A stretch of DNA of 64,000 bases from contig NZ_PHSU01000009.1 of assembly GCF_002814235.1 (NCBI RefSeq), positions 141,920-205,919 of the forward strand. The letters run 5' to 3'. The notes beneath the pieces are model-generated. The model did no database searches. It saw only the letters and a list, made by a program, of their open reading frames with translations, and had not been told where the DNA came from. The translations under genes were made by a program, and so were the position numbers. Positions 40,213 through 49,536 of the stretch are shown one piece after another (the first letter of the stretch is position 1; each line of letters opens with the position of its first letter). The DNA comes from Pseudomonas sp. QS1027 (lineage in GTDB: Bacteria; Pseudomonadota; Gammaproteobacteria; Pseudomonadales; Pseudomonadaceae).

Positions 40213-41271
40213 TTGCGCGTATTGCTGGTCAAGACCTCTTCCCTGGGCGACATCATTCATGCCTTGCCGGCGCTCACCGATGCCGCGCGGGCGATTCCCG
40301 GCATCCGTTTCGACTGGGTGGTCGAGGAAGGTTTCGCCGAACTGCCGAGCTGGCACCCGGCGGTGGACAAGGTGATTCCGGTGGCGATCCGCCGCTGGCG
40401 CAAGAATATCTGGCAGACTCTCAAGAGTGGCGAGTGGCGGCGGTTCAAGGAGAGCCTGCGGGCCAAGCCGTACGATCTGGTGATCGATGCCCAGGGCCTG
40501 GTGAAAAGCGCTTTGCTGACCCGTTATGCCAAGGCCCCGGTGGCCGGACCGGACAAGCAGTCGGCCCGCGAACCCCTGGCCAGCCGCTTTTATTCGCGGC
40601 GCTTGGCAGTGTCGCGCAATCAGCATGCGGTGGATCGCATGCGCCAGTTGTTTGCCCTGGCGCTGGGCTATGACCTGCCCAGGGGCATGGGCGACTACGG
40701 CCTGGATGTCGACAAGCTGGTCGAGCTGCCGCGCAAGCCTTTCGTGGTGTTCCTGCACGGTACCACCTGGGACACCAAGCATTGGCCGGAAGCCTACTGG
40801 CGCGAACTGGCCGTGCGCCTGGGCCAGTTGGGTGTGCCGGTGAAGCTGCCCTGGGGCAATGCCGAGGAAAAGGCCCGGGCCGAGCGGATTGCGCGCAACC
40901 TCAAGCATGTGGTGGTGCTGCCCAGGCTGAACCTGGCTGGGGTCGCGAAGGTACTGGCCGCCGCCACTGCCTGCGTCGCGGTGGATACCGGCCTCGGTCA
41001 CCTGGCCGCCGCGCTGGATGTGCCGACGCTGTCGCTGTTCGGTCCGACCAGCTCGATCCTGACCGGCGCCTACGGCCGGTCGCAGATTCATCTGGCGAGC
41101 AACTTTCCCTGCGCGCCCTGTCTTCAAAAGAAATGCACCTACGTTCCGACAGCGGAGGACCAGCAGCGCTTCGATCTGAAGCGCGAGTTGCCTCTGTGCT
41201 TCACCCGTTTGAATCCCGAACGTGTGGCAAGCCGACTGAGCGCGCTGTTAATGGCTGAGGAGCGGCACTGA
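40213..41271 (+). CDS. waaC: ADP-heptose:LPS heptosyltransferase I
   Basis: 352 aa. GT9 family, starting at a TTG (40213) directly after the waaF stop: MRVLLVKTSSLGDIIHALPA. Conserved FLHGTTWDTKHWPE and the active-site region VDTGLGHLAAALDVP. It attaches the first heptose to Kdo. The stop overlaps the waaG start by one base (TGATG). Confidence 0.95.
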   Translation: MRVLLVKTSSLGDIIHALPALTDAARAIPGIRFDWVVEEGFAELPSWHPAVDKVIPVAIRRWRKNIWQTLKSGEWRRFKESLRAKPYDLVIDAQGLVKSALLTRYAKAPVAGPDKQSAREPLASRFYSRRLAVSRNQHAVDRMRQLFALALGYDLPRGMGDYGLDVDKLVELPRKPFVVFLHGTTWDTKHWPEAYWRELAVRLGQLGVPVKLPWGNAEEKARAERIARNLKHVVVLPRLNLAGVAKVLAAATACVAVDTGLGHLAAALDVPTLSLFGPTSSILTGAYGRSQIHLASNFPCAPCLQKKCTYVPTAEDQQRFDLKRELPLCFTRLNPERVASRLSALLMAEERH

Positions 41272-42395
41272 TGCAATTGGCTTTTGTTCTGTACAAGTAC
41301 TTTCCGTTTGGCGGATTGCAGCGCGACTTCATGCGCATTGCCCTGGAATGCCAGCAGCGCGGGCACCAGATCCGCGTCTACAGCCTGTTCTGGGAAGGCG
41401 ATATCCCGCCCGGCTTCGAAGTGGTGATGGTGCCGGTCAAGGCGTTGTTCAATCATCGGCGTTACGCCCGGTTCAGTGCCTGGGTCAAGGCCGACCTGGC
41501 CAGTCGGCCGGTGGCACGGCTGATCGGCTTCAACAAGATGCCCGACCTGGACGTCTACTACGCCGCCGATGGTTGCTTCGAAGACAAGGCGCAGAACCAG
41601 CGTCATTCGCTCTATCGCCTCTGGGGCCGCTATCAGCATTTTGCCGAGTATGAGCGGGCGGTGTTCGCCAGGGAGGCGAAGACTGAAATCCTGATGATCT
41701 CCGAAGTTCAGCAGCCGCTGTTCGTCAAGTATTACGGCACGCCGCCGGAGCGCTTCCACGTGCTGCCGCCGGGGATTTCCCTGGATCGTCGGGCACCGGC
41801 GAATGCCGCCGAGATCCGCGCCGAGTTTCGTGACGAGTTCAAGCTGGCGGACGATGAACTGCTGCTGGTGCAGATCGGTTCCGGATTCAAGACCAAGGGG
41901 CTCGACCGCAGCCTCAAGGCCCTGGCCGCGTTGCCGCCGGCCCTGAAAGAACGCACCCGGCTGTTTGTCATCGGCCAGGACGACCCCAAGACCTTCCAGG
42001 CGCAGAGCGCCTCGCTGGGATTGGGCGAGCGTGTGCAGTTCCTCATGGGGCGCAGCGACATCCCGCGTTTCCTGTTGGGCGCCGATCTGCTGATTCACCC
42101 GGCCTACAACGAAAATACCGGCACGGTGCTGCTTGAGGCCCTGGTGGCGGGGTTGCCGGTGCTGGTGAGCGCGGTCTGCGGTTATGCCCGCTACATCGCC
42201 GATGCCGATTGCGGCCTGGTGCTGGACGAGCCGTTCGAGCAGTCCCAGCTCAATCAATACCTGGAGCGGATGCTGTCCGATCAGGCCGCGCGCCTGGCGT
42301 GGAGCCAGCATGGCCTGAGCTATGCCGAGACAGCCGACCTCTACAGCATGCCGCAGCGCGCGGCGGACGTGATCCTGGGGGAACTGCCGCAATGA
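41271..42395 (+). CDS. waaG: LPS core glucosyltransferase (GT4)
   Basis: 374 aa. N-terminal MQLAFVLYKYFPFGGLQRDF and the GT4 E-x7-E region HPAYNENTGTVLLEALVAGLPV. It adds the first outer-core hexose (in Pseudomonas thought to be GalN/HexN rather than glucose) to heptose II. Start overlaps waaC; its stop overlaps the waaP start as ATGA. Confidence 0.93.
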   Translation: MQLAFVLYKYFPFGGLQRDFMRIALECQQRGHQIRVYSLFWEGDIPPGFEVVMVPVKALFNHRRYARFSAWVKADLASRPVARLIGFNKMPDLDVYYAADGCFEDKAQNQRHSLYRLWGRYQHFAEYERAVFAREAKTEILMISEVQQPLFVKYYGTPPERFHVLPPGISLDRRAPANAAEIRAEFRDEFKLADDELLLVQIGSGFKTKGLDRSLKALAALPPALKERTRLFVIGQDDPKTFQAQSASLGLGERVQFLMGRSDIPRFLLGADLLIHPAYNENTGTVLLEALVAGLPVLVSAVCGYARYIADADCGLVLDEPFEQSQLNQYLERMLSDQAARLAWSQHGLSYAETADLYSMPQRAADVILGELPQ

Positions 42396-43198
42396 AGTTG
42401 ATCCTGGCCGAGCCGTTCAAGCGCCTGTGGGCTGGACGCGATGCGTTCGCCGAGGTCGAGCGCCTGGAAGGCGTGGTTTACCGTGAACTGGAAGCGCGGC
42501 GGACCTTGCGTACGGAAGTCGAGGGTCGTGGTTATTTCGTCAAGATCCACCGTGGCATCGGCTGGCGCGAGATCTTCAAGAACCTGTTGACCGCCAAGCT
42601 GCCGGTCCTCGGTGCGGGCCAGGAGTGGCGGGCGATCCAGCGCCTGCAGGAAGTCGCGGTGCCGACCATGACCGCTGTGGCCTATGGCGAACGTGGCAGC
42701 AATCCGGCGGACCAGCATTCGTTCATCGTTACCGAAGAGCTGGCGCCCACCATCAGTCTCGAAGACTTCAGCATGGACTGGCCCAAGCAGCCGCCGGAGC
42801 CACGGCTCAAGCGCGCGCTGATCGCCGAAGTGGCGCGCATGACCGGCATGATGCACCGCGCCGGGGTCAATCATCGTGACTGTTATATCTGCCACTTCCT
42901 GCTGCATACCGACAAGCCGGTGACGGCCGATGATCTCAAGCTTTCGGTCATCGACCTGCACCGTGCCCAGACCCGCGCGGCGATCCCCGCGCGCTGGCGC
43001 AACAAGGATCTGGCGGCGCTGTATTTCTCGGTACTGGATATCGGCCTGAGCCGGCGTGACCTGCTGCGTTTCCTGAAGGGCTATTTCCTCCAGCCGCTGC
43101 GCCAGGTCCTGCGGGATGAAGCCGCGCTGCTGGCCTTGCTCGAGCGCAAGGCGGAAAAACTTTACCAGCGCAAACTGCGCTACAACGGCGCGCTCTGA
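42392..43198 (+). CDS. waaP: LPS heptose I kinase WaaP
   Basis: 268 aa, the known Pseudomonas WaaP length. Protein-kinase-like: a candidate ATP-binding Lys is at 51 (YFVKIHR), the catalytic loop is NHRDCYICHFLL with Asp163, and SVIDLHRAQ follows as the DFG-equivalent. It phosphorylates heptose I, which is essential for LPS export and outer-membrane integrity in P. aeruginosa. ATG 42392 overlaps the waaG stop. Confidence 0.95.
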   Translation: MKLILAEPFKRLWAGRDAFAEVERLEGVVYRELEARRTLRTEVEGRGYFVKIHRGIGWREIFKNLLTAKLPVLGAGQEWRAIQRLQEVAVPTMTAVAYGERGSNPADQHSFIVTEELAPTISLEDFSMDWPKQPPEPRLKRALIAEVARMTGMMHRAGVNHRDCYICHFLLHTDKPVTADDLKLSVIDLHRAQTRAAIPARWRNKDLAALYFSVLDIGLSRRDLLRFLKGYFLQPLRQVLRDEAALLALLERKAEKLYQRKLRYNGAL

Positions 43199-43237
43199 TG
43201 TCGCTGCGCTTGCGTTGTTTGGCGAAGGAAGGGCTTG

Positions 43238-44692
43238 ATGCGTTTATCTGAATTGAAAACCGCCGGACGGGCTCCGGCATTGCCCCTGGACCTGGAGTTG
43301 GCGGATGCCGCCGGCAGTGCGCAGTTGCAGTTGCTCAGCCTGTTGCGCGTGCTGCCCGGTCAGCGTTATGTCGGCGCCGGGGTCTGGCGTGGGCGTACGG
43401 TGCTGGCCAAGTTACTGGTGGGCAGCAAGGCACCACGGCACTTCCAGCGTGAGTTGCAGGGTGTTCGGCTGTTGGCCGAGCAGGGCCTGACCACGCCGCT
43501 GTTGTTGGTCGACGGCCTGAAAGAGGGTGAGGGCGGCTGGTTGCTGTTCGAGTTTCTTGAAGGTGCCGAGAGCCTGGGCGAGGCCTGGAGCAAGGTCGAG
43601 TCGCTGCCGCTGTTGGCTGATGAACAGCAGCAGGTACTGGCCGAGGCGCTGGGCGTTATTGCGCAGATGCACGGCAAGGGCCTGTGGCAGGAAGACCTGC
43701 ACCTGGACAATCTGCTGCGCCATGACGGCAAGCTGTATTTGATCGACGGTGCCGGGATCCGCGCCGAACAGCCGGGCAAGCCGTTGTCACGGCAGAAAGT
43801 GCTGGAAAACCTCGGGGTGTTTTTTGCCCAGTTGCCCAAGGCATTCGAGCCGTTTATCGAAGAACTGCTGGTGCACTATCTGCTGAGCAACGGTGAACAT
43901 GCGTTGCCGCTGGAAGCCTTGCTCAAGCAGGTGGACAAGGTCCGTGGCTGGCGCCTGAAAGACTTTCTCGGCAAGGTCGCCCGCGAGTGCTCGCTGTTCA
44001 GCGTCCGCAGTGGGGCCTTCGGCCTGCGGGCGATTCGTCGCGAAGAAGAAGCGGCGCTGGGGCTGGTGCTGGAGCAGGCCGATGCGCTGCTCGCCCAGGG
44101 CCCCTTGTACAAGAATGGCGGAACGGCCACGGTGGGGCGAGTTGATGTCGACGGTCGTCCGCTGGTGCTCAAGCGCTACAACATCAAGGGCTTCAGCCAT
44201 TGGCTCAAGCGTTTCTGGCGACCGAGCCGGGCCTGGCATTCCTGGCGCGAGGGCAATCGCCTGGCGTTCCTCGGGATCGCCACGCCCAAGCCGCTTGCCG
44301 TGCTGGAACGGCGGTTTTTCTGGCTGCGCAGCCGTGCCTATCTGCTCACCGAGCACCTGTCGGGGACGGATGTGATCGAACGTTTTGCGCCTTACGTGGA
44401 GTCGGGCGAAGTACCGCCTGCCGAGCTCAAGGCGCTGGAGCAGCTGTTTGCCGAATTGATCCGCGAACGTATCAGTCACGGTGATTTCAAGGGGCATAAC
44501 CTGTTCTGGCAGGATGACCGCTGGACCCTGATCGACCTGGACTCGATGCGCCAACATGCGTCGGTCCACAGCTTCGCCAAGGCCTATGCCCGTGATCGGG
44601 CGCGTTTCATGCGCAACTGGCCGGCGAGCAGTGCCTTGTATCAGTTGATCGACCAGCGCTTGCCCCGCTCGGCCGCTTCCCAGCAGGGTTGA
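43238..44692 (+). CDS. Tandem-kinase LPS-core protein (PA5006-like, InaA/WaaP superfamily)
   Basis: 484 aa carrying two kinase modules. Module 1 (~1-240) has GLWQEDLHLDNLL (HxDN loop) and LYLIDGAGIR; module 2 (~245-484) has VLKRYNIKG, SHGDFKGHNLFW and LIDLDSMR. It probably phosphorylates core heptose or a related sugar; the exact target is unknown. ATG 43238 follows AAGGA by 8 bases; the TTG at 43235 is less likely. The 39-bp gap from waaP holds a 17-codon ORF (43198-43251) starting on the waaP stop as TGATG. As I recall PAO1, two further kinase genes (PA5008, PA5007) stand between; they are absent here. Confidence 0.85.
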   Translation: MRLSELKTAGRAPALPLDLELADAAGSAQLQLLSLLRVLPGQRYVGAGVWRGRTVLAKLLVGSKAPRHFQRELQGVRLLAEQGLTTPLLLVDGLKEGEGGWLLFEFLEGAESLGEAWSKVESLPLLADEQQQVLAEALGVIAQMHGKGLWQEDLHLDNLLRHDGKLYLIDGAGIRAEQPGKPLSRQKVLENLGVFFAQLPKAFEPFIEELLVHYLLSNGEHALPLEALLKQVDKVRGWRLKDFLGKVARECSLFSVRSGAFGLRAIRREEEAALGLVLEQADALLAQGPLYKNGGTATVGRVDVDGRPLVLKRYNIKGFSHWLKRFWRPSRAWHSWREGNRLAFLGIATPKPLAVLERRFFWLRSRAYLLTEHLSGTDVIERFAPYVESGEVPPAELKALEQLFAELIRERISHGDFKGHNLFWQDDRWTLIDLDSMRQHASVHSFAKAYARDRARFMRNWPASSALYQLIDQRLPRSAASQQG

Positions 44693-44873
44693 TGCACCTG
44701 CGGCAGGATAACGCGGGCAGATGAAACCAGAGTGATCGTCTGCCCGCTGTCAGCTCCCGCATTGATAATCCTTGCTATAATCCCGCCCTTTAGTTGCTTG
44801 CCACTCCTTTGGCAGCACACATTTTTTCGGGCGCCTTGTCGCCTGCATATGGACTTTGAGAGGCTAGACCCCT
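44693..44873 (+). promoter_or_regulatory. Promoter region of the carbamoyltransferase gene
   Basis: 181 bp. An inverted repeat, GCGGGCAGA (44713-44721) and TCTGCCCGC (44739-44747), can end the upstream transcript. It is followed by an extended -10, TGCTATAAT (44773-44781), with no good -35. The GTG start at 44874 is served by GAGAGG (44858-44863). Confidence 0.55.
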
Positions 44874-46631
44874 GTGGCATTGACGATTCTCGGCCTGTCC
44901 GGCGCCCTTAGTCATGATCCCTCCGCAGCGCTGTACATCGACGGCAAGCTGATTGCAGCGGCCGAAGAAGAACGCTTCGTACGCGACAAGCATGCAAAGA
45001 ACCGCATGCCCTACGAGTCGGCGAAGTTCTGCTTGGAGCAGGCGGGTATCAAACCGTCCGACGTTGATGTGGTGGCGATTCCGTTCGCCCCCATCAGCCT
45101 GTTCGGCAAGGCTCGCTGGCACTACGCCAAGCGTTACTGGTACGCCCCGGATCGCGCCCTTGACGCGATCCTGATGGGCAACCGCCGCTACAAACGCTAT
45201 CGCAACAAGATCGTCTGGTGCCTGGAACAACTGGGCTTCGATCCGAAGAAAGTCAAGATCGAGCCGGTCGAGCACCACCTGGCCCACGCCTCCAGCGCCT
45301 ACCACTGTTCCGGTTTCAAAGAGAAAACCGCGATCCTCGGTATCGACGGCAAGGGCGAGTACGCCACGACCTTCTTCGGCTACGGCGAAAACGGCAAGAT
45401 CCACAAGATCAAGGAGTTCTTCGACCCGGACTCCCTGGGTGGCCTGTATGGCGCGATCACCGAGTTCCTCGGCTTTGAAATGCTCGACGGCGAATTCAAG
45501 GTGATGGGCATGGCCCCTTACGGCGATGCGAGCAAGTACGACTTCTCGCGCCTGGCCTCCTTCGAAAACGGCGAACTGGTGATCAACACCGACTACGCCA
45601 ACGTCGTCGGCCTGCGTCGCTACAAGGAAAAGGGCAAGGGCTTCTACTTCTCGCCGAAACTGATCGAATGGCTGGGCCCCAAGCGCGAAGGCGATATTGC
45701 CGACGAGCCCTACATTCACTACGCGGCCAGCATGCAAGCGCTGTTCGAGAAGATCTCGCTGCAGATGATCGACTACTACCTGGGCGATATTCTCAAGGAC
45801 ACCGGCAAGCTGGCCTTCGCTGGCGGCTGCGCGCTGAACGTCAAGCTGAACCAGAAGATCATCGCCCGCAACGACGTCAAGGAACTGTTCGTGCAACCGG
45901 CTTCCGGCGATGCCGGTACGGCGGTGGGCGCGGCGGCCTATGTGTCCCATGCCCGCGGTGTGCCGGTGGAGAAGATGGAACACGTCTATCTCGGCCCGTC
46001 CTACAGCAACGAAGACGTGATCGCCGCCTGCGCGCGCCACGAGAACGCGCCGAAGTGGCGCAAGCTCGAGAACATGCCGGAGCAGATCGCCAGGATCATG
46101 GTCGACGGCAACCCGGTGGCCTGGTTCCAGGGCCGTATGGAGTTCGGTCCGCGGGCCCTGGGCGGTCGTTCGATCATCGGTTGCCCGAGCGTCGCCGGCG
46201 TGGCGGATCGGATCAACCACCAGATCAAGTTCCGCGAGCGCTGGAGGCCTTTCTGCCCGTCGATGCTCGACACCGTGGCACCACAGATGATCAAGATCGA
46301 TCATCCGGCGCCGTTCATGACCTTTACCTTCGAAGTGGCTGAAGAGTGGAAGACCCGTGTGCCGGAAGTCGTCCATGAGGACGGTACGTCGCGAGCCCAG
46401 GTGCTCAAGCGCGAATACAACCCGCGCTACTACGACATGATGAAGGCGCTGGAGGTGCTGACCGGTAACGGTGTGTCCCTGAACACCTCGCTGAACCGTC
46501 GCGGCGAGCCGATGATCTGCTCGCCCACCGATGCCCTGAACATGTTCTTCGGTTCGGACCTGCAGTACCTGATCATGGAAGACATTCTGGTGGTCAAGGA
46601 TGGCGCCAATGGTTATGACACGCTGGGCTGA
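44874..46631 (+). CDS. wapO: NodU/CmcH-family carbamoyltransferase of the LPS core
   Basis: 585 aa from a GTG start. N-terminal actin-like kinase fold, LGLSGALSHDPSAAL and AAAEEERFVRDKHA, metal-binding EHHLAHASSAY, and ILGIDGKGEYAT; C-terminal domain with FQGRMEFGPRALGGRS. It transfers carbamoyl from carbamoyl phosphate via carbamoyl-AMP. The PAO1 counterpart (PA5005) carbamoylates a core heptose. An upstream promoter suggests it starts a new unit, ended by the palindrome at 46692. Confidence 0.85.
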   Translation: MALTILGLSGALSHDPSAALYIDGKLIAAAEEERFVRDKHAKNRMPYESAKFCLEQAGIKPSDVDVVAIPFAPISLFGKARWHYAKRYWYAPDRALDAILMGNRRYKRYRNKIVWCLEQLGFDPKKVKIEPVEHHLAHASSAYHCSGFKEKTAILGIDGKGEYATTFFGYGENGKIHKIKEFFDPDSLGGLYGAITEFLGFEMLDGEFKVMGMAPYGDASKYDFSRLASFENGELVINTDYANVVGLRRYKEKGKGFYFSPKLIEWLGPKREGDIADEPYIHYAASMQALFEKISLQMIDYYLGDILKDTGKLAFAGGCALNVKLNQKIIARNDVKELFVQPASGDAGTAVGAAAYVSHARGVPVEKMEHVYLGPSYSNEDVIAACARHENAPKWRKLENMPEQIARIMVDGNPVAWFQGRMEFGPRALGGRSIIGCPSVAGVADRINHQIKFRERWRPFCPSMLDTVAPQMIKIDHPAPFMTFTFEVAEEWKTRVPEVVHEDGTSRAQVLKREYNPRYYDMMKALEVLTGNGVSLNTSLNRRGEPMICSPTDALNMFFGSDLQYLIMEDILVVKDGANGYDTLG

Positions 46632-46691
46632 TAGGGCCTGCTTGGGGCTGCTGCTGGGTGCTCAGCTGCTTGCACACTAGGCTCGAGCAGG

Positions 46692-46719
46692 ACTGCCAGC
46701 CCCATGGGGCTGGCAGTTT
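46692..46719 (+). terminator. Terminator after the carbamoyltransferase gene
   Basis: A perfect 26-base palindrome (46692-46717), half-arm ACTGCCAGCCCCA, followed by TT and a G. About 60 bp after the stop and 60 bp before the next start. Confidence 0.75.
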
Positions 46720-46777
46720 GCAGCTGTTGATCCACTTCCCGGGCCGCTGAGCCACTACCATCGCAGCATGGAGAATT

Positions 46778-47926
46778 ATGAAGCCTCGTTTCAAGGTCTT
46801 GCAGCTACAGCCGGATTACAACGTAAAGGAAAATGACTTTGCCGACCTGGCGGAGCAGATTATCAAGTCGCTTCCGGCAGAGCGCTTCGAGGTGACTACA
46901 GCCTTTCTGCGGGGGCGTCCGGCTCCCGGACAACCCTTGAGCGTGGCGGATCACTCCCAGTATTTCGAGTTTCCCTATAAGGCCGTCAAGGGCCTGCGCC
47001 TGGGGGCCATGTGGCAGATCTACAAGTACTGCCGCGAGCAAAAATTCGACGTGGTGATTTGCAACCGCTTCAAGTCATTGAACATGATGCTGGTGCTCAA
47101 TCGCTGGCTGAAAATCCCGTTGTGCATCGGGATCGCCCACGGTTTTGAAGAGTACGACCGCCTCTATCGTCGCCTTCATCATCGGCGTTGGGTCAGCCCG
47201 AGCTGGCGATTTGTCGGGGTTTCGGCGGCGGTCAGGGACTATCTCGTGGGGCTGAACTGTGGTTTCACCCGGCAGAACACCACGTTTGTCACCAACGCCA
47301 TCGATATCGAGCAGTCCGAGAGGCTGCAGCTGCCTCGCGATCAGGCCCGTGAGGCGCTGGGCCTCGCGATTGAGCCAAGGATCATCGGCGCCCTGGGTCG
47401 CCTGGTGCCGATCAAGGGGCACGATCATTTGCTGCAGGCGTTTGCCCTGCTCAAGGACAAGTACCCGAACGCCCAGGTGGCGATTATCGGCTCCGGGCGG
47501 GCCGAAGCGGACCTGCGGGCCGAGATCGAGCGCCTGGGGCTGACGGGCCGCGCGCATTTGACCGGTTTTCGCGAAGACGCCATGAAGTACGTGCGGGCGT
47601 TTGATATCTGGACCATGCCTTCGCTGACCGAAGGCTTGGGGCTGGCGTTGCTGGAAGGGATGAGTGGGCACTTGCCGGTCATCGCTTCCAACGTTCCGGC
47701 GATGTTGCCGCTGGTGCAGGGTGCTGGTGGCCTGTCCCACGATCCGGGCAATGTGGAGCAACTGGCCGCGGCGCTGGACACCTATCTGGCGATGAGTGAC
47801 GAGCAACTGCGGGCCAAGGGTGAGCAGGTCTTCCGTTACCTGGAGGAGCATCACACCCTGACGGAGTTCCGGCAAAAGTACCTGGACCTGATTGAAACCA
47901 GTCTGCGCGAGGTGGGTCGGGCATGA
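46778..47926 (+). CDS. wapH: GT4 family glycosyltransferase, WapH-like
   Basis: 382 aa. GT4 family: Rossmann-like N terminus MKPRFKVLQLQPDYNVKEND, IGIAHGFEEYDRLYRRLHHR, donor part ALGRLVPIKGHDHLLQAF and PSLTEGLGLALLEGMSGHLPV. The position after the carbamoyltransferase matches PAO1 wapH (PA5004), an outer-core glycosyltransferase. Its stop overlaps the next start (ATGA). Confidence 0.8.
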   Translation: MKPRFKVLQLQPDYNVKENDFADLAEQIIKSLPAERFEVTTAFLRGRPAPGQPLSVADHSQYFEFPYKAVKGLRLGAMWQIYKYCREQKFDVVICNRFKSLNMMLVLNRWLKIPLCIGIAHGFEEYDRLYRRLHHRRWVSPSWRFVGVSAAVRDYLVGLNCGFTRQNTTFVTNAIDIEQSERLQLPRDQAREALGLAIEPRIIGALGRLVPIKGHDHLLQAFALLKDKYPNAQVAIIGSGRAEADLRAEIERLGLTGRAHLTGFREDAMKYVRAFDIWTMPSLTEGLGLALLEGMSGHLPVIASNVPAMLPLVQGAGGLSHDPGNVEQLAAALDTYLAMSDEQLRAKGEQVFRYLEEHHTLTEFRQKYLDLIETSLREVGRA

Positions 47927-48804
47927 GTCAGCAGCCGCTGGTTTCGGTTGTCATCGCTTCCTACAACCATGGACCCTACATCGAGCAGAGCATTCTGAGC
48001 GTGCTGGGCCAGACGTACCCGAATATTGAGTTGTTGGTGGTCGACGATGGTTCGACGGACGATAGCGTCGAGCGCATTGCACGGCTGCAGGCCGAGCATG
48101 GGTTTGATTTCCGGACCCAGCAGAACCAGGGGCTGACGCGTACCCTCAATGGTGTCATTGCCCGGACCAAAGGTAGCCTGATTGTGTCCTTCGGCTCGGA
48201 CGACATCATGCTTCCCGAGCGGATCGCCACGCAGGTTGCCTATATGGCCGACAAGCCTGAAGTGGGTATTTGCGCCGGTAATATGGAGATCATCGACAGC
48301 AACGGCGAACCGATGCCGGAGAAGCGCCAGCACCGTGACCTGCCGTTCCGGCGTCTGAACTTCGATGAGATGTTCATGGGGCTCAAACCGTTCCCACCTG
48401 CACCGACGCTGATGCTGCGGCGTGAGGCCCTGGACAAGGTCGGCGGCTTCGATCCGGAGATTCCCCTGGAGGATCTGTACATCGAGCTCAAGATCACCCA
48501 TGCCGGTTATTACATCGATGTGCTGAATGTGGTCATGGCCCAGTACCGCCAGCATGCGACCAACTCGTACAAGAACCACCGGTTCATGATCAACAACATC
48601 CTCAGGACCTATGGGCTGTTCAGTGACCATCCTGGCTACGACATCGCCCGTTATAAATTCCTGAATTCGATGTTTGTCAAAACCGCCAATCGCGACCGGG
48701 TGCTGGCGCGGGAGTTGCTCAAGCAGCTTCCGTTCAAATACTTTGATCGCAAGACCTGGCGTGGTTTGGGGCGCTTGTTTTTCTCGCCACGGCACAGGGG
48801 GTAA
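47923..48804 (+). CDS. GT2 family glycosyltransferase of the LPS outer core
   Basis: 293 aa. GT-A fold, [17 protein letters not shown] and [14 protein letters not shown], with a DxD-like [10 protein letters not shown]-terminal [19 protein letters not shown] is not membrane-spanning. It adds a sugar to the core or O chain. Start overlaps the wapH stop. The PAO1 rhamnosyltransferase WapR is also GT2 near here, but identity cannot be claimed. Confidence 0.82.
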   Translation: MSQQPLVSVVIASYNHGPYIEQSILSVLGQTYPNIELLVVDDGSTDDSVERIARLQAEHGFDFRTQQNQGLTRTLNGVIARTKGSLIVSFGSDDIMLPERIATQVAYMADKPEVGICAGNMEIIDSNGEPMPEKRQHRDLPFRRLNFDEMFMGLKPFPPAPTLMLRREALDKVGGFDPEIPLEDLYIELKITHAGYYIDVLNVVMAQYRQHATNSYKNHRFMINNILRTYGLFSDHPGYDIARYKFLNSMFVKTANRDRVLARELLKQLPFKYFDRKTWRGLGRLFFSPRHRG

Positions 48805-48808
48805 TGGC

Positions 48809-49432
48809 GTGGGTTGGCTTGAACGCTATCGGGAAAAGCGCGCCAGGCGCGCGATTCGCAAACTGCCGAAAATCGAGCAGGGAGGCGCCCGCTTCCGCCT
48901 TCAGTACCCTGACTATGATTATGGCTATGGCAGCTATGGCGTGCCGCAGGTCCATGACTGGCATGAAGGCACGACGTTGCGTATCGGTGCCTATTGTTCG
49001 ATCGCCGGTGGCGTACAGATTTTTCTCGGCGGCCATCATCGCGCCGATTGGGTGACGACTTTTCCGTTTCCCGCCGTGTTGCCGCAGGCCTCGCGGATTG
49101 CCGACTATGGCGGCTCCCGTGGTGATGTCAGGGTCGGCAACGATGTTTGGCTCTGTTCCAACTGCACACTGCTTTCAGGCGTCACCATCGGTGATGGCGC
49201 TATTGTTGCCGCCGGTGCGGTGGTGACCCGGGATGTTGAGCCCTATGCCGTGGTGGCCGGCAATCCCGCGCGCTTTGTGAAGTGGCGTTTTCCCGAGGAT
49301 CAGCGCCTGGCGTTATTGCAAAGTGCCTGGTGGAGCTGGCCGAAGGAAGAGGTGCAGGGTTTGGCCGAGAAACTCTGCAGCGACGACATCGCTGGATTCC
49401 TGGCCTATGCCGGACAACGCACGCCTTCCTGA
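48809..49432 (+). CDS. CatB-like left-handed beta-helix O-acetyltransferase
   Basis: 207 aa starting at GTG 48809 ([14 protein letters not shown]) after a GGGGG-rich RBS; an ATG at 48804 is out of frame. Hexapeptide repeats give the LbH fold: [53 protein letters not shown] and [13 protein letters not shown]. Active-site His is likely in GGHHRADW. It should acetylate a sugar of the LPS core or O antigen. Overlaps nothing but starts 4 bases after the GT2 stop. Confidence 0.82.
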   Translation: MGWLERYREKRARRAIRKLPKIEQGGARFRLQYPDYDYGYGSYGVPQVHDWHEGTTLRIGAYCSIAGGVQIFLGGHHRADWVTTFPFPAVLPQASRIADYGGSRGDVRVGNDVWLCSNCTLLSGVTIGDGAIVAAGAVVTRDVEPYAVVAGNPARFVKWRFPEDQRLALLQSAWWSWPKEEVQGLAEKLCSDDIAGFLAYAGQRTPS

Positions 49433-49484
49433 ATAGCGAAAGGCGTTCGCATTCCTGATGCCCTTTGCTCGTGTGTCGATCCCT

Positions 49485-49513
49485 CTCGCCGTCGATGGGG
49501 ACGCGACGGCGAG
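49485..49513. terminator. Hairpin between convergent acetyltransferase and waaL-like genes
   Basis: Ten-base arms CTCGCCGTCG (49485-49494) and CGACGGCGAG (49504-49513), loop of 9 bases. It lacks a T-tract on either side, so it may be a weak bidirectional terminator. The remaining gap, 49433-49536, holds nothing else evident. Confidence 0.45.
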
Positions 49514-49536
49514 ATTGCGCGCGAGCGGGGCATGAC

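Noticed and set aside
43198..43251. 17-codon ORF after waaP
   Set aside because: Too short to support as a gene. It is kept only as evidence of a possible remnant or a coupling leader; no family match can be claimed.
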